From positions 1-64,000 of the forward strand of contig NZ_FNAN01000013.1 in assembly GCF_900101885.1 (NCBI RefSeq): DNA of 64,000 nt. Direction: 5' to 3'. Shown here one piece after another: positions 24,457 to 32,763 of this stretch. The notes under the pieces were generated by a model, which made no database searches, was not told where the DNA came from, and was given only the letters and a program-made list of their open reading frames with translations. Position 1 is the stretch's first letter. Each line of letters opens with the position of its first letter. Source of the DNA: Dyadobacter soli. GTDB taxonomy: Bacteria; Bacteroidota; Bacteroidia; Cytophagales; Spirosomataceae. The position numbers and the translations under genes were made by a program.

Positions 24457-25056
24457 ATGCTCAAATTCCTGAATAAAATCATTTTCGATCCGAACGACTT
24501 CCGTTCGGTGATCGCGGCTTGCATTGCGGGGAACAGCCAGGCGCAGCATATTTTGTTTAAAAAATACTTTGGTTATGCCAAGAGCATCTGCCTGCGCTAT
24601 ACCTATTCGCCGGAAGAGGCCGAAGAAGTGCTGAATGAGGGTTTTTTCAAAGTTTTCAATAACCTGGAAAGGTATGATCCCGAGCAGCCGTTCAAAGCCT
24701 GGCTCAGGACGGTGATGGTCAACAATGCGATCAGCTATTTCAGAAGGAACAAAAAGCATTACGCCGCCCGTACCGCTTTCGACGAAATCCCCGAGCCGGG
24801 CATTGCCGACGACGCGGTTTCGGAAATTACCGCAGGAGAGATCATGCAGCTCATTCAAGAACTGAAACCGATCTATAAAACAGTGTTCCTGATGTACGCC
24901 GTGGACGGTTACAGCCATAAGGAAATCGCCACGATGCTGGAAATCAACGAGGCTACCGTGCGCTCGCAATACGCACGTGCCCGTGCGCAGTTGCAGGAGG
25001 TCATCACGCTGCATTACCCCGAGCTCGCCGGCCAGTATGCGATGCTGTCGTTTTAA
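24457..25056 (+). CDS. Orphan ECF sigma factor
   Basis: The 199-residue protein has sigma region 2 (about 30-95; FKKYFGYAKSICLRYTYS, EEVLNEGFFKVFNNLERYD, FKAWLRTVMVNNAISYFR) and region 4 (about 135-185; LKPIYKTVFLMYAVDGYSHKEIA, INEATVRSQYARAR). No FecR or other anti-sigma gene lies next to it, unlike the two other sigma factors in the window. It sits between two LytTR two-component loci and may be their target or be controlled by a distant anti-sigma factor. Confidence 0.88.
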   Translation: MLKFLNKIIFDPNDFRSVIAACIAGNSQAQHILFKKYFGYAKSICLRYTYSPEEAEEVLNEGFFKVFNNLERYDPEQPFKAWLRTVMVNNAISYFRRNKKHYAARTAFDEIPEPGIADDAVSEITAGEIMQLIQELKPIYKTVFLMYAVDGYSHKEIATMLEINEATVRSQYARARAQLQEVITLHYPELAGQYAMLSF

Positions 25057-25062
25057 AAACGG

Positions 25063-25857
25063 CTATTTCCCCATCCAAACCTTGAAATCGTGCGCCCGCT
25101 CGCGGCTCACGATCGTTTCCTTGTCGAGCGTCGGATGCAATGTAAGCGCCAGCCGGTGGTTATAATAGGCTTGCATTTGCGTTACCGACTGGTGCGTAAC
25201 GATGAGCGCGCGGTTAACCCGGAAAAACCGGTCCGGATCGAGGAACTTATCCAGCTCATCCATTTTGTAATCCACAACAAACTTCTGTCCCTGATGATTT
25301 TTAAAGAACGTCAGGCCATTGTCGGTGTAGAAATAAGCTATTTCGGAAGTCTCCACCGATAGCAGGCGCGCGCCCTGTTTGACCAAAAATCTTTTCCGGT
25401 ATTCGGGCACGGCCGATTGCAGATGCAGGCTTTTCAAAATCGCTTCAAGGTTAAGCTGCGACGCCGCGGGAGCTGTTTTACCGGGGGCGATCAGGTCGTA
25501 AAACTTGCGGATCGCACGTTGAAGGTCTTCCTGCTGCACCGGTTTCAGCAAATAATCGATGCTGTTGACCTTAAATGCCTGCAATGCGTACTCGTCATAG
25601 GAAGTGGTGAAAATGACTGTGCTTTGTATCTGCACGCGGTTGAATATCTCGAAACTCTGCCCGTCGGCGAGCTCGATATCCAGGAAAATAATGTCCGGTT
25701 CCGGCTGGCCATTCGCCCGGTTTTCGGTGATCCATTCCACGGTAGCGGCAATGCTCGGCGTAATGCCGCGTACTTCCAGTTCCGGCGCGGTTTCTTCCAA
25801 TAGCTTGGTCAGCTTGCGCACCGCCAGTTTTTCATCCTCAACAATTAATATATTCAT
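25063..25857 (-). CDS. LytTR-family response regulator, last gene of a three-gene operon
   Basis: The 264-residue protein has a receiver domain with D60 in IIFLDIELADG, DE at 8-9 and KPV at the conserved lysine, then a LytTR domain (about 155-262; KRFLVKQGARLLSVETSEIAYF, FRVNRALIVTH). Its start codon overlaps the stop of the kinase gene by 4 bp (ATGA), showing translational coupling. It would receive phosphate from the kinase at 25854-26933. Confidence 0.9.
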   Translation of the reverse strand: MNILIVEDEKLAVRKLTKLLEETAPELEVRGITPSIAATVEWITENRANGQPEPDIIFLDIELADGQSFEIFNRVQIQSTVIFTTSYDEYALQAFKVNSIDYLLKPVQQEDLQRAIRKFYDLIAPGKTAPAASQLNLEAILKSLHLQSAVPEYRKRFLVKQGARLLSVETSEIAYFYTDNGLTFFKNHQGQKFVVDYKMDELDKFLDPDRFFRVNRALIVTHQSVTQMQAYYNHRLALTLHPTLDKETIVSRERAHDFKVWMGK

Positions 25858-26933
25858 GCATTTATGGTTTTCTGCGTGATCAGCGGCAGGGTTACGGTAA
25901 AGAACTCTGTGTCGTCGTCGATGGCGGGCATACGTTCGGAGAGCAATTCGTATTTGGCCATGATATTGGCCAGGCCGAGCCGCGTCGATTTCACCGGCGT
26001 AGATTTGGTAAGCCGGTTGTTACTGATTTCCAGCAGGTCGTCGCCGAGTGAGCGGATGGCTACGCGCAACGGGTTGGATTCCAGGATGCTGTTGTGCTTG
26101 ACGGCGTTTTCCAGCAGCAGCTGCAAAGTGAGCGGTGGTATTTTTTTGTCCAAGTCTTCGTCGCTCACCTCGATGGCGAGATCGAAACCGGTATCGTAGC
26201 GCGTGCGCAGCAAATGGTAGTAGGATCGGATAAAACGGAGCTCTGCGGAAAGTGTCGTCAGCTCGTCCTGGTTCGTTTGAAGCAGGTAGCGGTAAACTTT
26301 GGCCATTTCATCCACGAACTGCTCGGCCCGCTTGGGCTCGTCGGCGATCAGCGCGGACAGCGTATTGAGGCTATTGAACAAAAAATGCGGGTTAACCTGA
26401 CTTTTCAAACTCTGCAACTGCCCCTGCATGCCCGCCCGCTTGATCGCCTCCTTATTGATTTGCAGGGTTTTCCATTTGTTTAAGGAATAATTGATTTCAT
26501 ACAGGCCCGTCAGCAAAAGCACCGCCACAAACTCGAAAAGGTAGACGTTGATCATCATCCGGGCATCGAGAACTGATCCAAACGGCCGGTAATGCATGAT
26601 AAAGAGCATATAACACGTCACGAACGCGAATGTCAGGATCCAGAATGCGACGGCCGTAAGCGCACTCCGCCTGACGGAAGAATCCAGCGACGGGTATTTT
26701 TGTGCAATGTAACGCGCTGCCCAGTCGTGCGGAACGAAAGCGAGGATGGTCATCAGGAAGATCATCAGCGTGCCGCCATAGAAGTTGTACAGGCTGGACA
26801 GGTAGGGCTCGCCGATGAGTAGGTAGCTGATCGTCGGCACAAACCAGGGCACCAGCAATGCGAAAATCCACCTGCCGAAGAGGCTCAGCCATATCCGCCG
26901 GCCGATTCCGTTGTATATGAGGGTAGGTTTCAT
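25854..26933 (-). CDS. LytS-like sensor histidine kinase (intact)
   Basis: The 359-residue protein has about four membrane helices in residues 15-150 and a PF06580-type kinase domain with H183 in QVNPHFLFNSLN. The N box LLLENAVKHN and the G box STRLGLANIMAKYELL are conserved, so it should bind ATP. It overlaps both neighbours by 4 bp. The gene before it encodes a close paralogue that has lost its ATP site, so the two could act as a heterodimer. Confidence 0.88.
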   Translation of the reverse strand: MKPTLIYNGIGRRIWLSLFGRWIFALLVPWFVPTISYLLIGEPYLSSLYNFYGGTLMIFLMTILAFVPHDWAARYIAQKYPSLDSSVRRSALTAVAFWILTFAFVTCYMLFIMHYRPFGSVLDARMMINVYLFEFVAVLLLTGLYEINYSLNKWKTLQINKEAIKRAGMQGQLQSLKSQVNPHFLFNSLNTLSALIADEPKRAEQFVDEMAKVYRYLLQTNQDELTTLSAELRFIRSYYHLLRTRYDTGFDLAIEVSDEDLDKKIPPLTLQLLLENAVKHNSILESNPLRVAIRSLGDDLLEISNNRLTKSTPVKSTRLGLANIMAKYELLSERMPAIDDDTEFFTVTLPLITQKTINA

Positions 26934-28000
26934 GTAAATATCAGAGGCAGGATGATCGCAAATTCATGGTCGTCTTCTTTCACCTGCACAGCACCGGCGC
27001 GGTTGAAAAGAAATTTGTAGCGGTTGGTTAATACCTGAATGCCGGGTGTTTCGAGGGGGATCGTCAGCATTTTGGGCTGGCGATTGTGCCGGAATTCCAG
27101 CTGGCCGGTGTCGGTGGTAGTAATCTGAATGCGCAGTGGACGGGTCGGAGAAACCATGTTATAATGCACCGCTTGGTCGATCAGGATCTGGAACGTCAGC
27201 GGTACCATTTGCCCGGCCAGGAACACTTCCTTTACATCCAGCTCGATACCAATCCCGCTTTCGAAACGCGTTTCGAGCAGATAAATGTAGGATTTGATAA
27301 AACGAAGTTCCGATTCTAACGTCACCAGAATGTCTTCTTTATCAGGTCCGTTCACGCTAAGCTGGTAACGGTATACTTTCGACATTTCGTCCACAAATTT
27401 CTCGGCAGTACCCGGCGCATCGGCGATCAGAACGGAGAGGGAATTGAGACAATTGAATAAAAAATGAGGATTAACCTGCTGTTTTACGGCTTCCAGCTCG
27501 GTTTGCAGCTGCTTTTCCTGCATTTGCTCCACCTCGGTCTGATTGGTTTTCCATTGCCTGAATGCATAGGTCAGTTCGGTAAGTCCCGCCCCGACGAGCG
27601 AGCCGCCTAAAATAAAGAAGCTCACGCGCAATGCCCAGAAAATATCGAAACCTGCACCCGCAAGGCCGGTCTGGTGGTATAACGGCAATGCAATCCAGAA
27701 AAACGCCACATTCACCACACCATAAACCCCAAACCACAGCGCAACGCGGTAAATCGACTGCCCGGTTTCAGGAAGCAGGCGGGTAACCCGTGGCATAAGC
27801 AGGCCGTTTATCCGGTAGGCGACCCATATCACGACCATATTAATAATGCTGCCGGATACAAACAGGCGCGAATCTGAAAAATAGCGCTCTTCCCATAATC
27901 CAAGCCCGGCCAGCAATGTGGCCGCGGCCAGTATCAGCGCAGACGAGCTCATGCTGACCTGTTTACGACCGATTTTTGCCAGATAATTTTCAAGGATCAT
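26930..28000 (-). CDS. LytS-like kinase paralogue with degenerate ATP-binding site
   Basis: The 356-residue protein has the same plan as its downstream neighbour (membrane helices to about 145; QVNPHFLFNCLN with H179; VDEMSKVYRYQL). The N box, normally L-x-E-N-A-x-K-H, reads IDQAVHYN (274-281), so the Mg/ATP-binding asparagine is glutamine. The G box is GIQVLTNRYKFLF, without the usual glycine-rich turn. The frame is intact over full length, so it is not decaying randomly. I infer a pseudokinase that can be phosphorylated or regulate its partner but not hydrolyse ATP well. It is the first gene of the operon. Confidence 0.8.
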   Translation of the reverse strand: MILENYLAKIGRKQVSMSSSALILAAATLLAGLGLWEERYFSDSRLFVSGSIINMVVIWVAYRINGLLMPRVTRLLPETGQSIYRVALWFGVYGVVNVAFFWIALPLYHQTGLAGAGFDIFWALRVSFFILGGSLVGAGLTELTYAFRQWKTNQTEVEQMQEKQLQTELEAVKQQVNPHFLFNCLNSLSVLIADAPGTAEKFVDEMSKVYRYQLSVNGPDKEDILVTLESELRFIKSYIYLLETRFESGIGIELDVKEVFLAGQMVPLTFQILIDQAVHYNMVSPTRPLRIQITTTDTGQLEFRHNRQPKMLTIPLETPGIQVLTNRYKFLFNRAGAVQVKEDDHEFAIILPLIFT

Positions 28001-28301
28001 TTACACGCTTTTTCAATTCATGCAAAAATAAACGGGGTGCCGTCCAATCGGAAGTCTGGTGGTGTTAAACGTCGCATTTATCACCTATACCATCGCAAAA
28101 ACATAGTCTGATGTGATTTAAAGCAGCAAAATGCATTTACAATTGAGCAACCGGCTGTTTCAGTTTACCACCCGATTTAGCGTATTCATGAGGTAAAAGT
28201 TACAATTCACCCGGGTCGTTGTTTCACAGAGCGCGTTCTTATACCACTTTTGTATCGCAGCACAACGAAAGCGCTGCCGGTTAGAAAGCCGCCTGTTAGC
28301 C
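28001..28301. other. Intergenic region between the kinase operon and the LytTR gene
   Basis: This 301-bp stretch should hold two divergent promoters. I see no tandem repeat, RNA gene or convincing TTTG-N19-23-TAnnTTTG pair in it. Confidence 0.4.
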
Positions 28302-28775
28302 ATGAAAGCAATCCATAACTCAGCCATGAAAGTAAATAACCAATTGCCAAACCAATCCATGAAAAATCAACCTGTCCTTTCACCCATGAAAAACCTGTCC
28401 ATCATGCCGTCGGGCGGCGCTCCGTCTGGCGTTGCCGGCGATGTCAAAAGCGTCCCCTCGATCACAGTTTACAAGTTCGGGAAAGCGATCTCCGTGAAAT
28501 CCAGCGACATTACTTGTCTGGAAGGCGTCGGTAACTACACGTTCGTGTACACCCGGCATGAAAAACACCTGGTTTCGAAATGTCTGAAAGAAGTACAGGA
28601 CGAATTGAGCAGTGATTTTTTACGTATCCACAAATCATACAGCATCAACGCGCGCCACATCGCATCACGCTGGCCGGATTACATCCACCTCAGCTGCGGA
28701 AAAGTGATCCCCATCGCCCGCAGGCGTGTGCGTGAGACGCACGAGATATTGGGAAGAATGGCGCTCTCGGCGTAA
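28302..28775 (+). CDS. Stand-alone LytTR DNA-binding protein
   Basis: The 157-residue protein has a LytTR domain (about 52-150; GKAISVKSSDITCLEGVGNYTFV, FLRIHKSYSINARHIASRW, VIPIARRRV) but no receiver. The first 50 residues are low-complexity and contain four in-frame methionines (1, 9, 20, 29), so the true start is uncertain; the first is listed. Single-domain LytTR proteins may be regulated by abundance or by membrane partners. A strong hairpin terminator follows 20 bp after the stop. Confidence 0.82.
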   Translation: MKAIHNSAMKVNNQLPNQSMKNQPVLSPMKNLSIMPSGGAPSGVAGDVKSVPSITVYKFGKAISVKSSDITCLEGVGNYTFVYTRHEKHLVSKCLKEVQDELSSDFLRIHKSYSINARHIASRWPDYIHLSCGKVIPIARRRVRETHEILGRMALSA

Positions 28776-28794
28776 CCATCTCAGATTCCGGCTT

Positions 28795-28850
28795 GCATCG
28801 GCGTGATTTATGCGAATTAGTTTCCATAAATCGCGCCGATGCGTTTTATT
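28795..28850 (+). terminator. Intrinsic terminator after the LytTR gene
   Basis: An 18-bp stem (28795-28812 with 28825-28842; only one G-T wobble) closes a 12-base loop and is followed by GTTTTATT. The arms begin GCATCGGCG and end CGCCGATGC. It lies between two genes on the same strand and so separates their transcription. Confidence 0.7.
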
Positions 28851-28879
28851 GCCTGTTCAAATTATGTCTCGCCCCACTT

Positions 28880-29566
28880 ATGCTCAGATTTCGACTGTTT
28901 ACAGTTTTATTGTTCATTGCCCAATTGAGTTTCGGTCAGCAACTCGACCTGCTGAAAATCAAAGCCGCCGTGACGGATAGCAGTAATGCCTATTATTACC
29001 CTAAACTTTTAGCTGAATTTTTGCAGGAACCGGACTACTATTCCGGTGAAAAAGGGACCTATCTCTATTACGGCTATCTTTTTTCCAGCCAATATAAATC
29101 GATCCTGTATGGCAAGGAGGTCGATAAATTTGATAAATATCTCGACAGTAAGCGTTATCCGAAAGCCATAGAAGCCGGTGAAAAGCTGTTGGAAAACAAT
29201 GCCGTCAATCTGGGCCTTTTAATGAAAATGACGCATTGCTACAAAGAAGCCGGGAAGCTGAAAGAAGCAGACAACGCGCGAAAGCGGGTGGGTGTACTAA
29301 TGCGGGCTATCCGGGACAATGGTGACAAACCGTACCGGGTGACATCCGTCGGTGATGAATACATTGTGATGGCTGCCGAAGGTTTGACCGCGATTGCGCG
29401 TGGACCGGGGAGCATGTCGGAAGAGTCGGGGAAGATTCCCCGTACCGAAGTACAGGGAATCAAGGGAATGGTGGACAGCTGGGAAGTGAAGGACGAGCGC
29501 ACCAATGAAAAGAAAGCAGCGTTCTTCGAGGTGCTTTACAACACATCGTCCTTTAAAATACCATAA
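28880..29566 (+). CDS. DUF4919-like exported protein
   Basis: The 228-residue protein has a signal peptide (MLRFRLFTVLLFIAQLSFGQ). Residues about 25-130 contain YYPKLLAEFLQEPDYYSGEKG, TYLYYGYLFS and KAIEAGEKLLENNAVN, which fit my memory of DUF4919, a Bacteroidota periplasmic family with helical, TPR-like repeats. The ATG at 28880 is chosen because it starts the signal peptide; the longer frame begins within the terminator hairpin. Its stop codon touches the stop of the convergent fabH-like gene with no base between. Confidence 0.65.
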   Translation: MLRFRLFTVLLFIAQLSFGQQLDLLKIKAAVTDSSNAYYYPKLLAEFLQEPDYYSGEKGTYLYYGYLFSSQYKSILYGKEVDKFDKYLDSKRYPKAIEAGEKLLENNAVNLGLLMKMTHCYKEAGKLKEADNARKRVGVLMRAIRDNGDKPYRVTSVGDEYIVMAAEGLTAIARGPGSMSEESGKIPRTEVQGIKGMVDSWEVKDERTNEKKAAFFEVLYNTSSFKIP

Positions 29567-30556
29567 TCAGTAAGCCCATTTTACATAAGCCGAGGCCCAC
29601 GTAAAACCGGCGCCAAATGCGGAGAATATCAGGTTATCGCCCTTTTTAAGTTGTTTTTCGTAATCCCACAGGCAAAGCGGGATGGTAGCAGCGGTGGTAT
29701 TACCGTAATGGGCGATGTTCATCATTACTTTATCCATTCCAACACCCATGCGGTTGGCCGTCGCTTCGATAATGCGGCGGTTGGCCTGATGCGGTACCAG
29801 CCAGGCGATGTCGTCGTGGCTGAGTTGGTTTCTTTCCATCATCTCCGCCGAAACATCGGCCATGTTGCGTACGGCCGATTTGAACACCTGCTGACCATCC
29901 TGGTGCAGGAAATGCATGCGGGCATCCACCGTTTCGTGACTCGCCGGGAAGCGGCTGCCGCCTCCGCGTTGTACCAGGTTATTGTAACCCACACCGTCGG
30001 AGCGGATCAGGGTGTCGATCACGCCGTAGCCTTCTTCGTTAGGTTCGAGCAACACGGCACCGGCGCCGTCGCCGAATAGAATGCAGGTGCGGCGGTCGGT
30101 ATAGTCCATCACGGCCGACATTTTGTCCGTACCTACCACTACCACTTTCTTATACTTGCCGGTTTCGATAAACTGGGCGCCGAGTTCGAGGCCGTAAACG
30201 AAGCCCGAGCAGGCTGCATTCACATCGAAACTACCGATGTTGCGGATGCCGAGCTGGTCGCAGATGAGGTTGGCGGTACTTGGAAAAACGAAATCTGGGG
30301 TAATGGTTGCGCAAATGAGGAGGTCTATTTCAGCGGGATCGGTGTTGGTTTTTTCGAGGAGGCCCTTTACGGCTCTTGCGCCCATGTGCGAGCTCCCGAG
30401 TCCGGGTTCTTTCAGGATGCGGCGTTCCTTGATGCCGGTCCTGCTGACGATCCATTCATCGCTGGTATCCACGAGTGTCTCCAATTCGGCGTTTGTGAGA
30501 ATGTAGTCGGGTACATATCCTTCGATGCCTGAAATGGAGGCTTTTACTTGTTTCAT
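29567..30556 (-). CDS. fabH: 3-oxoacyl-[ACP] synthase III (FabH-like)
   Basis: The 329-residue protein carries the full catalytic triad of FabH: C116 in NAACSGFVYG, H256 in VPHQANRRI and N286 in HYGNTTAATIP. It condenses an acyl-CoA primer with malonyl-ACP to start fatty-acid synthesis. Bacteroidota often have several copies; without neighbouring fab or plsX genes this one may be a secondary isozyme with a special primer. Confidence 0.9.
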   Translation of the reverse strand: MKQVKASISGIEGYVPDYILTNAELETLVDTSDEWIVSRTGIKERRILKEPGLGSSHMGARAVKGLLEKTNTDPAEIDLLICATITPDFVFPSTANLICDQLGIRNIGSFDVNAACSGFVYGLELGAQFIETGKYKKVVVVGTDKMSAVMDYTDRRTCILFGDGAGAVLLEPNEEGYGVIDTLIRSDGVGYNNLVQRGGGSRFPASHETVDARMHFLHQDGQQVFKSAVRNMADVSAEMMERNQLSHDDIAWLVPHQANRRIIEATANRMGVGMDKVMMNIAHYGNTTAATIPLCLWDYEKQLKKGDNLIFSAFGAGFTWASAYVKWAY

Positions 30557-30687
30557 ATAGAATTCTAATACTGGTAAATTTCGCTGTTGGGGGATTCTTT
30601 TGCCCTAAACAACAAATATGCACTACAAAAGTGCGCATTTCTCCACCTTTCAATGGATTTTTTGGGAGTTAATTTGAAAAGATAATG

Positions 30688-31431
30688 CTAGGGGACAATG
30701 CGAATTTCGACACGCCGGTTGAGCCTGCGGTTCGCTTCGCAATCATTCGGTGCTACGGGCACGTCACCGCCGAAGCCTTTTCCGCGGATGCGGCCCAGTT
30801 CGATACGCCTGGAAACGAGGTACTTTTTCACCTCATCCACACGGTCGAACGAAAGCAGTAGATTTTTTCGGGGGTCGCCCACATCGTCGGTATGTCCGAA
30901 AAGCTCGATCTTCGGCGCGGTGTTCCTTACCAGGTAATCGGCCAGGATTTCCAGTTCGTAATCGCTCTCCGGCAACAGCGTGGGCTCGCTTTGGGTAAAT
31001 AGCAAAGCGGTTTCGATTTGTTCCTTTAAATTCAGATCAGCGGCAGTAGCAATACCTGTTTTGACTGAATCCGTATTTTCTACCGGTGTTAAATAATAAA
31101 TCTTTGTTGGGCGAAGACTTTGAGCTGCTATCACCTCTGAATGAGTCTGATAGCCATTGGCGTGGATCGAAATAATGCCCATGTCCTTGCCCGACATTTT
31201 ATACTGGTACACACCGTCCTCATAGAGCGGGACGATGAGGTCTTCCGGGCGCTGCCCCACTACCATGATGGTCGCCTGAATGGGACGCAAGGTATATTTG
31301 TCGAGTACGCGCACGGCAACCCGGGTACGTTGCGGGATGATTTTTTGCTGGCTCCCGCCGGCGGTCTGTTGGCCATGAGCGGCAAACCCTGCGGCGATGG
31401 CTATGAGGAAGATGGTTGTAAAAGTTTTCAT
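30688..31431 (-). CDS. OmpA-family peptidoglycan-associated protein
   Basis: The 247-residue protein has a signal peptide (1-20, AAHGQ), a beta-rich N-terminal part (about 35-115; TRVAVRVLDKYTLRPIQATIMV looks like a carboxypeptidase-regulatory fold) and an OmpA C-terminal domain (about 145-247) with IELFGHTDDVGDPRKNLLLS and RRLNRRVEIRI. The D and R that hold meso-diaminopimelate are present. It probably anchors the outer membrane to the cell wall. It is monocistronic as far as can be seen. Confidence 0.85.
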   Translation of the reverse strand: MKTFTTIFLIAIAAGFAAHGQQTAGGSQQKIIPQRTRVAVRVLDKYTLRPIQATIMVVGQRPEDLIVPLYEDGVYQYKMSGKDMGIISIHANGYQTHSEVIAAQSLRPTKIYYLTPVENTDSVKTGIATAADLNLKEQIETALLFTQSEPTLLPESDYELEILADYLVRNTAPKIELFGHTDDVGDPRKNLLLSFDRVDEVKKYLVSRRIELGRIRGKGFGGDVPVAPNDCEANRRLNRRVEIRIVP

Positions 31432-31534
31432 TCAATCTCCGCTTAGGTTGAACAATCGTATTTTACAAGCAAGGAGGGTGACTTCTTAAAAATATAAAAC
31501 TTATTTATATAATGCAATACGGGCCTGCATTTTG

Positions 31535-32524
31535 TCAGGGTACCAAATTGAAATCGAATTTTGGGGGAATATAGGCTGGCCGGAAATTACCTGGCTCATA
31601 TATGTAAATTCGCGTCTGTGGAGGCTTCTGTGCAGATAGATCGACAGCATTCGAATAAAAAAGTCTCTTGAATTCTGCTTTTACCGGCAGCGGCGTCTTA
31701 ACCTGATCGAATTTGATCCATCTGCCGAACAACTTCGGCACTTCCTCCTTGATCTTCAACGGCAGCTTGTCCACCTCGGGATCGAACCGGATGCTGATCG
31801 TATACCAAACGGCGACCGGCTTTCCGTCCTTTTGCGCAGGGGTCCATTTGGGCATCAGCGTTACAAGCCGCAAGGCCTCGTCGTCGAGTTCAATGCCGGG
31901 ACTTTTGACGATCCTGCCGCTGCTGACGCCCCCATCCTCGTCGATCAGGAAAGACACCTGCACCGCTCCCTGCACGCCGGCTTTGAGCGCTTCTTCCGGA
32001 TATTTCAGGTTATTGGCGAGGAATTTGGTCAGCCCCCTGAAATACGGCCAGCGGTCGAGGCGTATGGAAGAGCCATTTTCGCTGGCGTAATTCTGTTCCG
32101 TGTCTTTTTTCGAAAGCTTCGGTTGGGTTTTCAAACGCATTGCGGCAGTTTGCTGACGGGTTTTCAATGCAATCACGTACTCGCCTGCGGATTTCACGAT
32201 GGGAACCTGCCTTGTTTCAAAGTCGGGATGCTTCACTACCAGCATGCCGTTTAGCGGCGCGTCGGCTATTTCGAAACTCCCGGAAAGATTGGTAATCGTA
32301 CCACGCTCCGAACCGGCGATCAGCACGGCCGCATTCGCTACGGGTCGCGACGATTCATCGGTAACCTTCCCCAGGATACGCATCGTTTGCAAAAAGGCCG
32401 GTCGGACGTCCAGGCTGTCGGAAATGCTGTAAGCGACGGTTGCTCTTGCGTGTGTCACGACAGGCGCCAGCAGAGCAAGAACAATGTAGTTTTGGAGAAG
32501 TGGTCGGGGTATTCTTCGCAGCAT
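31535..32524 (-). CDS. TonB-family protein with carboxypeptidase-like regulatory domain
   Basis: The 329-residue protein begins with a hydrophobic leader (residues 10-28). Residues about 45-120 form a carboxypeptidase-D-like domain (ILGKVTDESSRPVANAAVLIAGS) and about 160-270 a TonB C-terminal domain (YPEEALKAGVQGAVQVSFLI, SPGIELDDEALRLVTLMPKWTPA). It lacks the proline-rich linker of classical TonB, so it may be a periplasmic or outer-membrane protein using the TonB fold rather than an energy transducer. The ATG at 32524 is preferred to an upstream GTG at 32557. Confidence 0.75.
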   Translation of the reverse strand: MLRRIPRPLLQNYIVLALLAPVVTHARATVAYSISDSLDVRPAFLQTMRILGKVTDESSRPVANAAVLIAGSERGTITNLSGSFEIADAPLNGMLVVKHPDFETRQVPIVKSAGEYVIALKTRQQTAAMRLKTQPKLSKKDTEQNYASENGSSIRLDRWPYFRGLTKFLANNLKYPEEALKAGVQGAVQVSFLIDEDGGVSSGRIVKSPGIELDDEALRLVTLMPKWTPAQKDGKPVAVWYTISIRFDPEVDKLPLKIKEEVPKLFGRWIKFDQVKTPLPVKAEFKRLFYSNAVDLSAQKPPQTRIYIYEPGNFRPAYIPPKFDFNLVP

Positions 32525-32763
32525 GACTTTCCTGATTTTGAATGGGCCGATATTCACTCAACGATACCTTTTTCCTTAAACGATTGTAATTCAATTATAG
32601 GATACGCAATTAGCGCCGGAATGTGTAAAATTTTGAAATAAAAATCTACGATCATCGAGCACAGCCGAAGGATCATCGGATAGGGTTTGCTCAGGAAAAG
32701 CATTTTATATTCGGCGAATTAGTTTTAAAGCGTCATCAGCAATACTTATCACTTACATTATCT

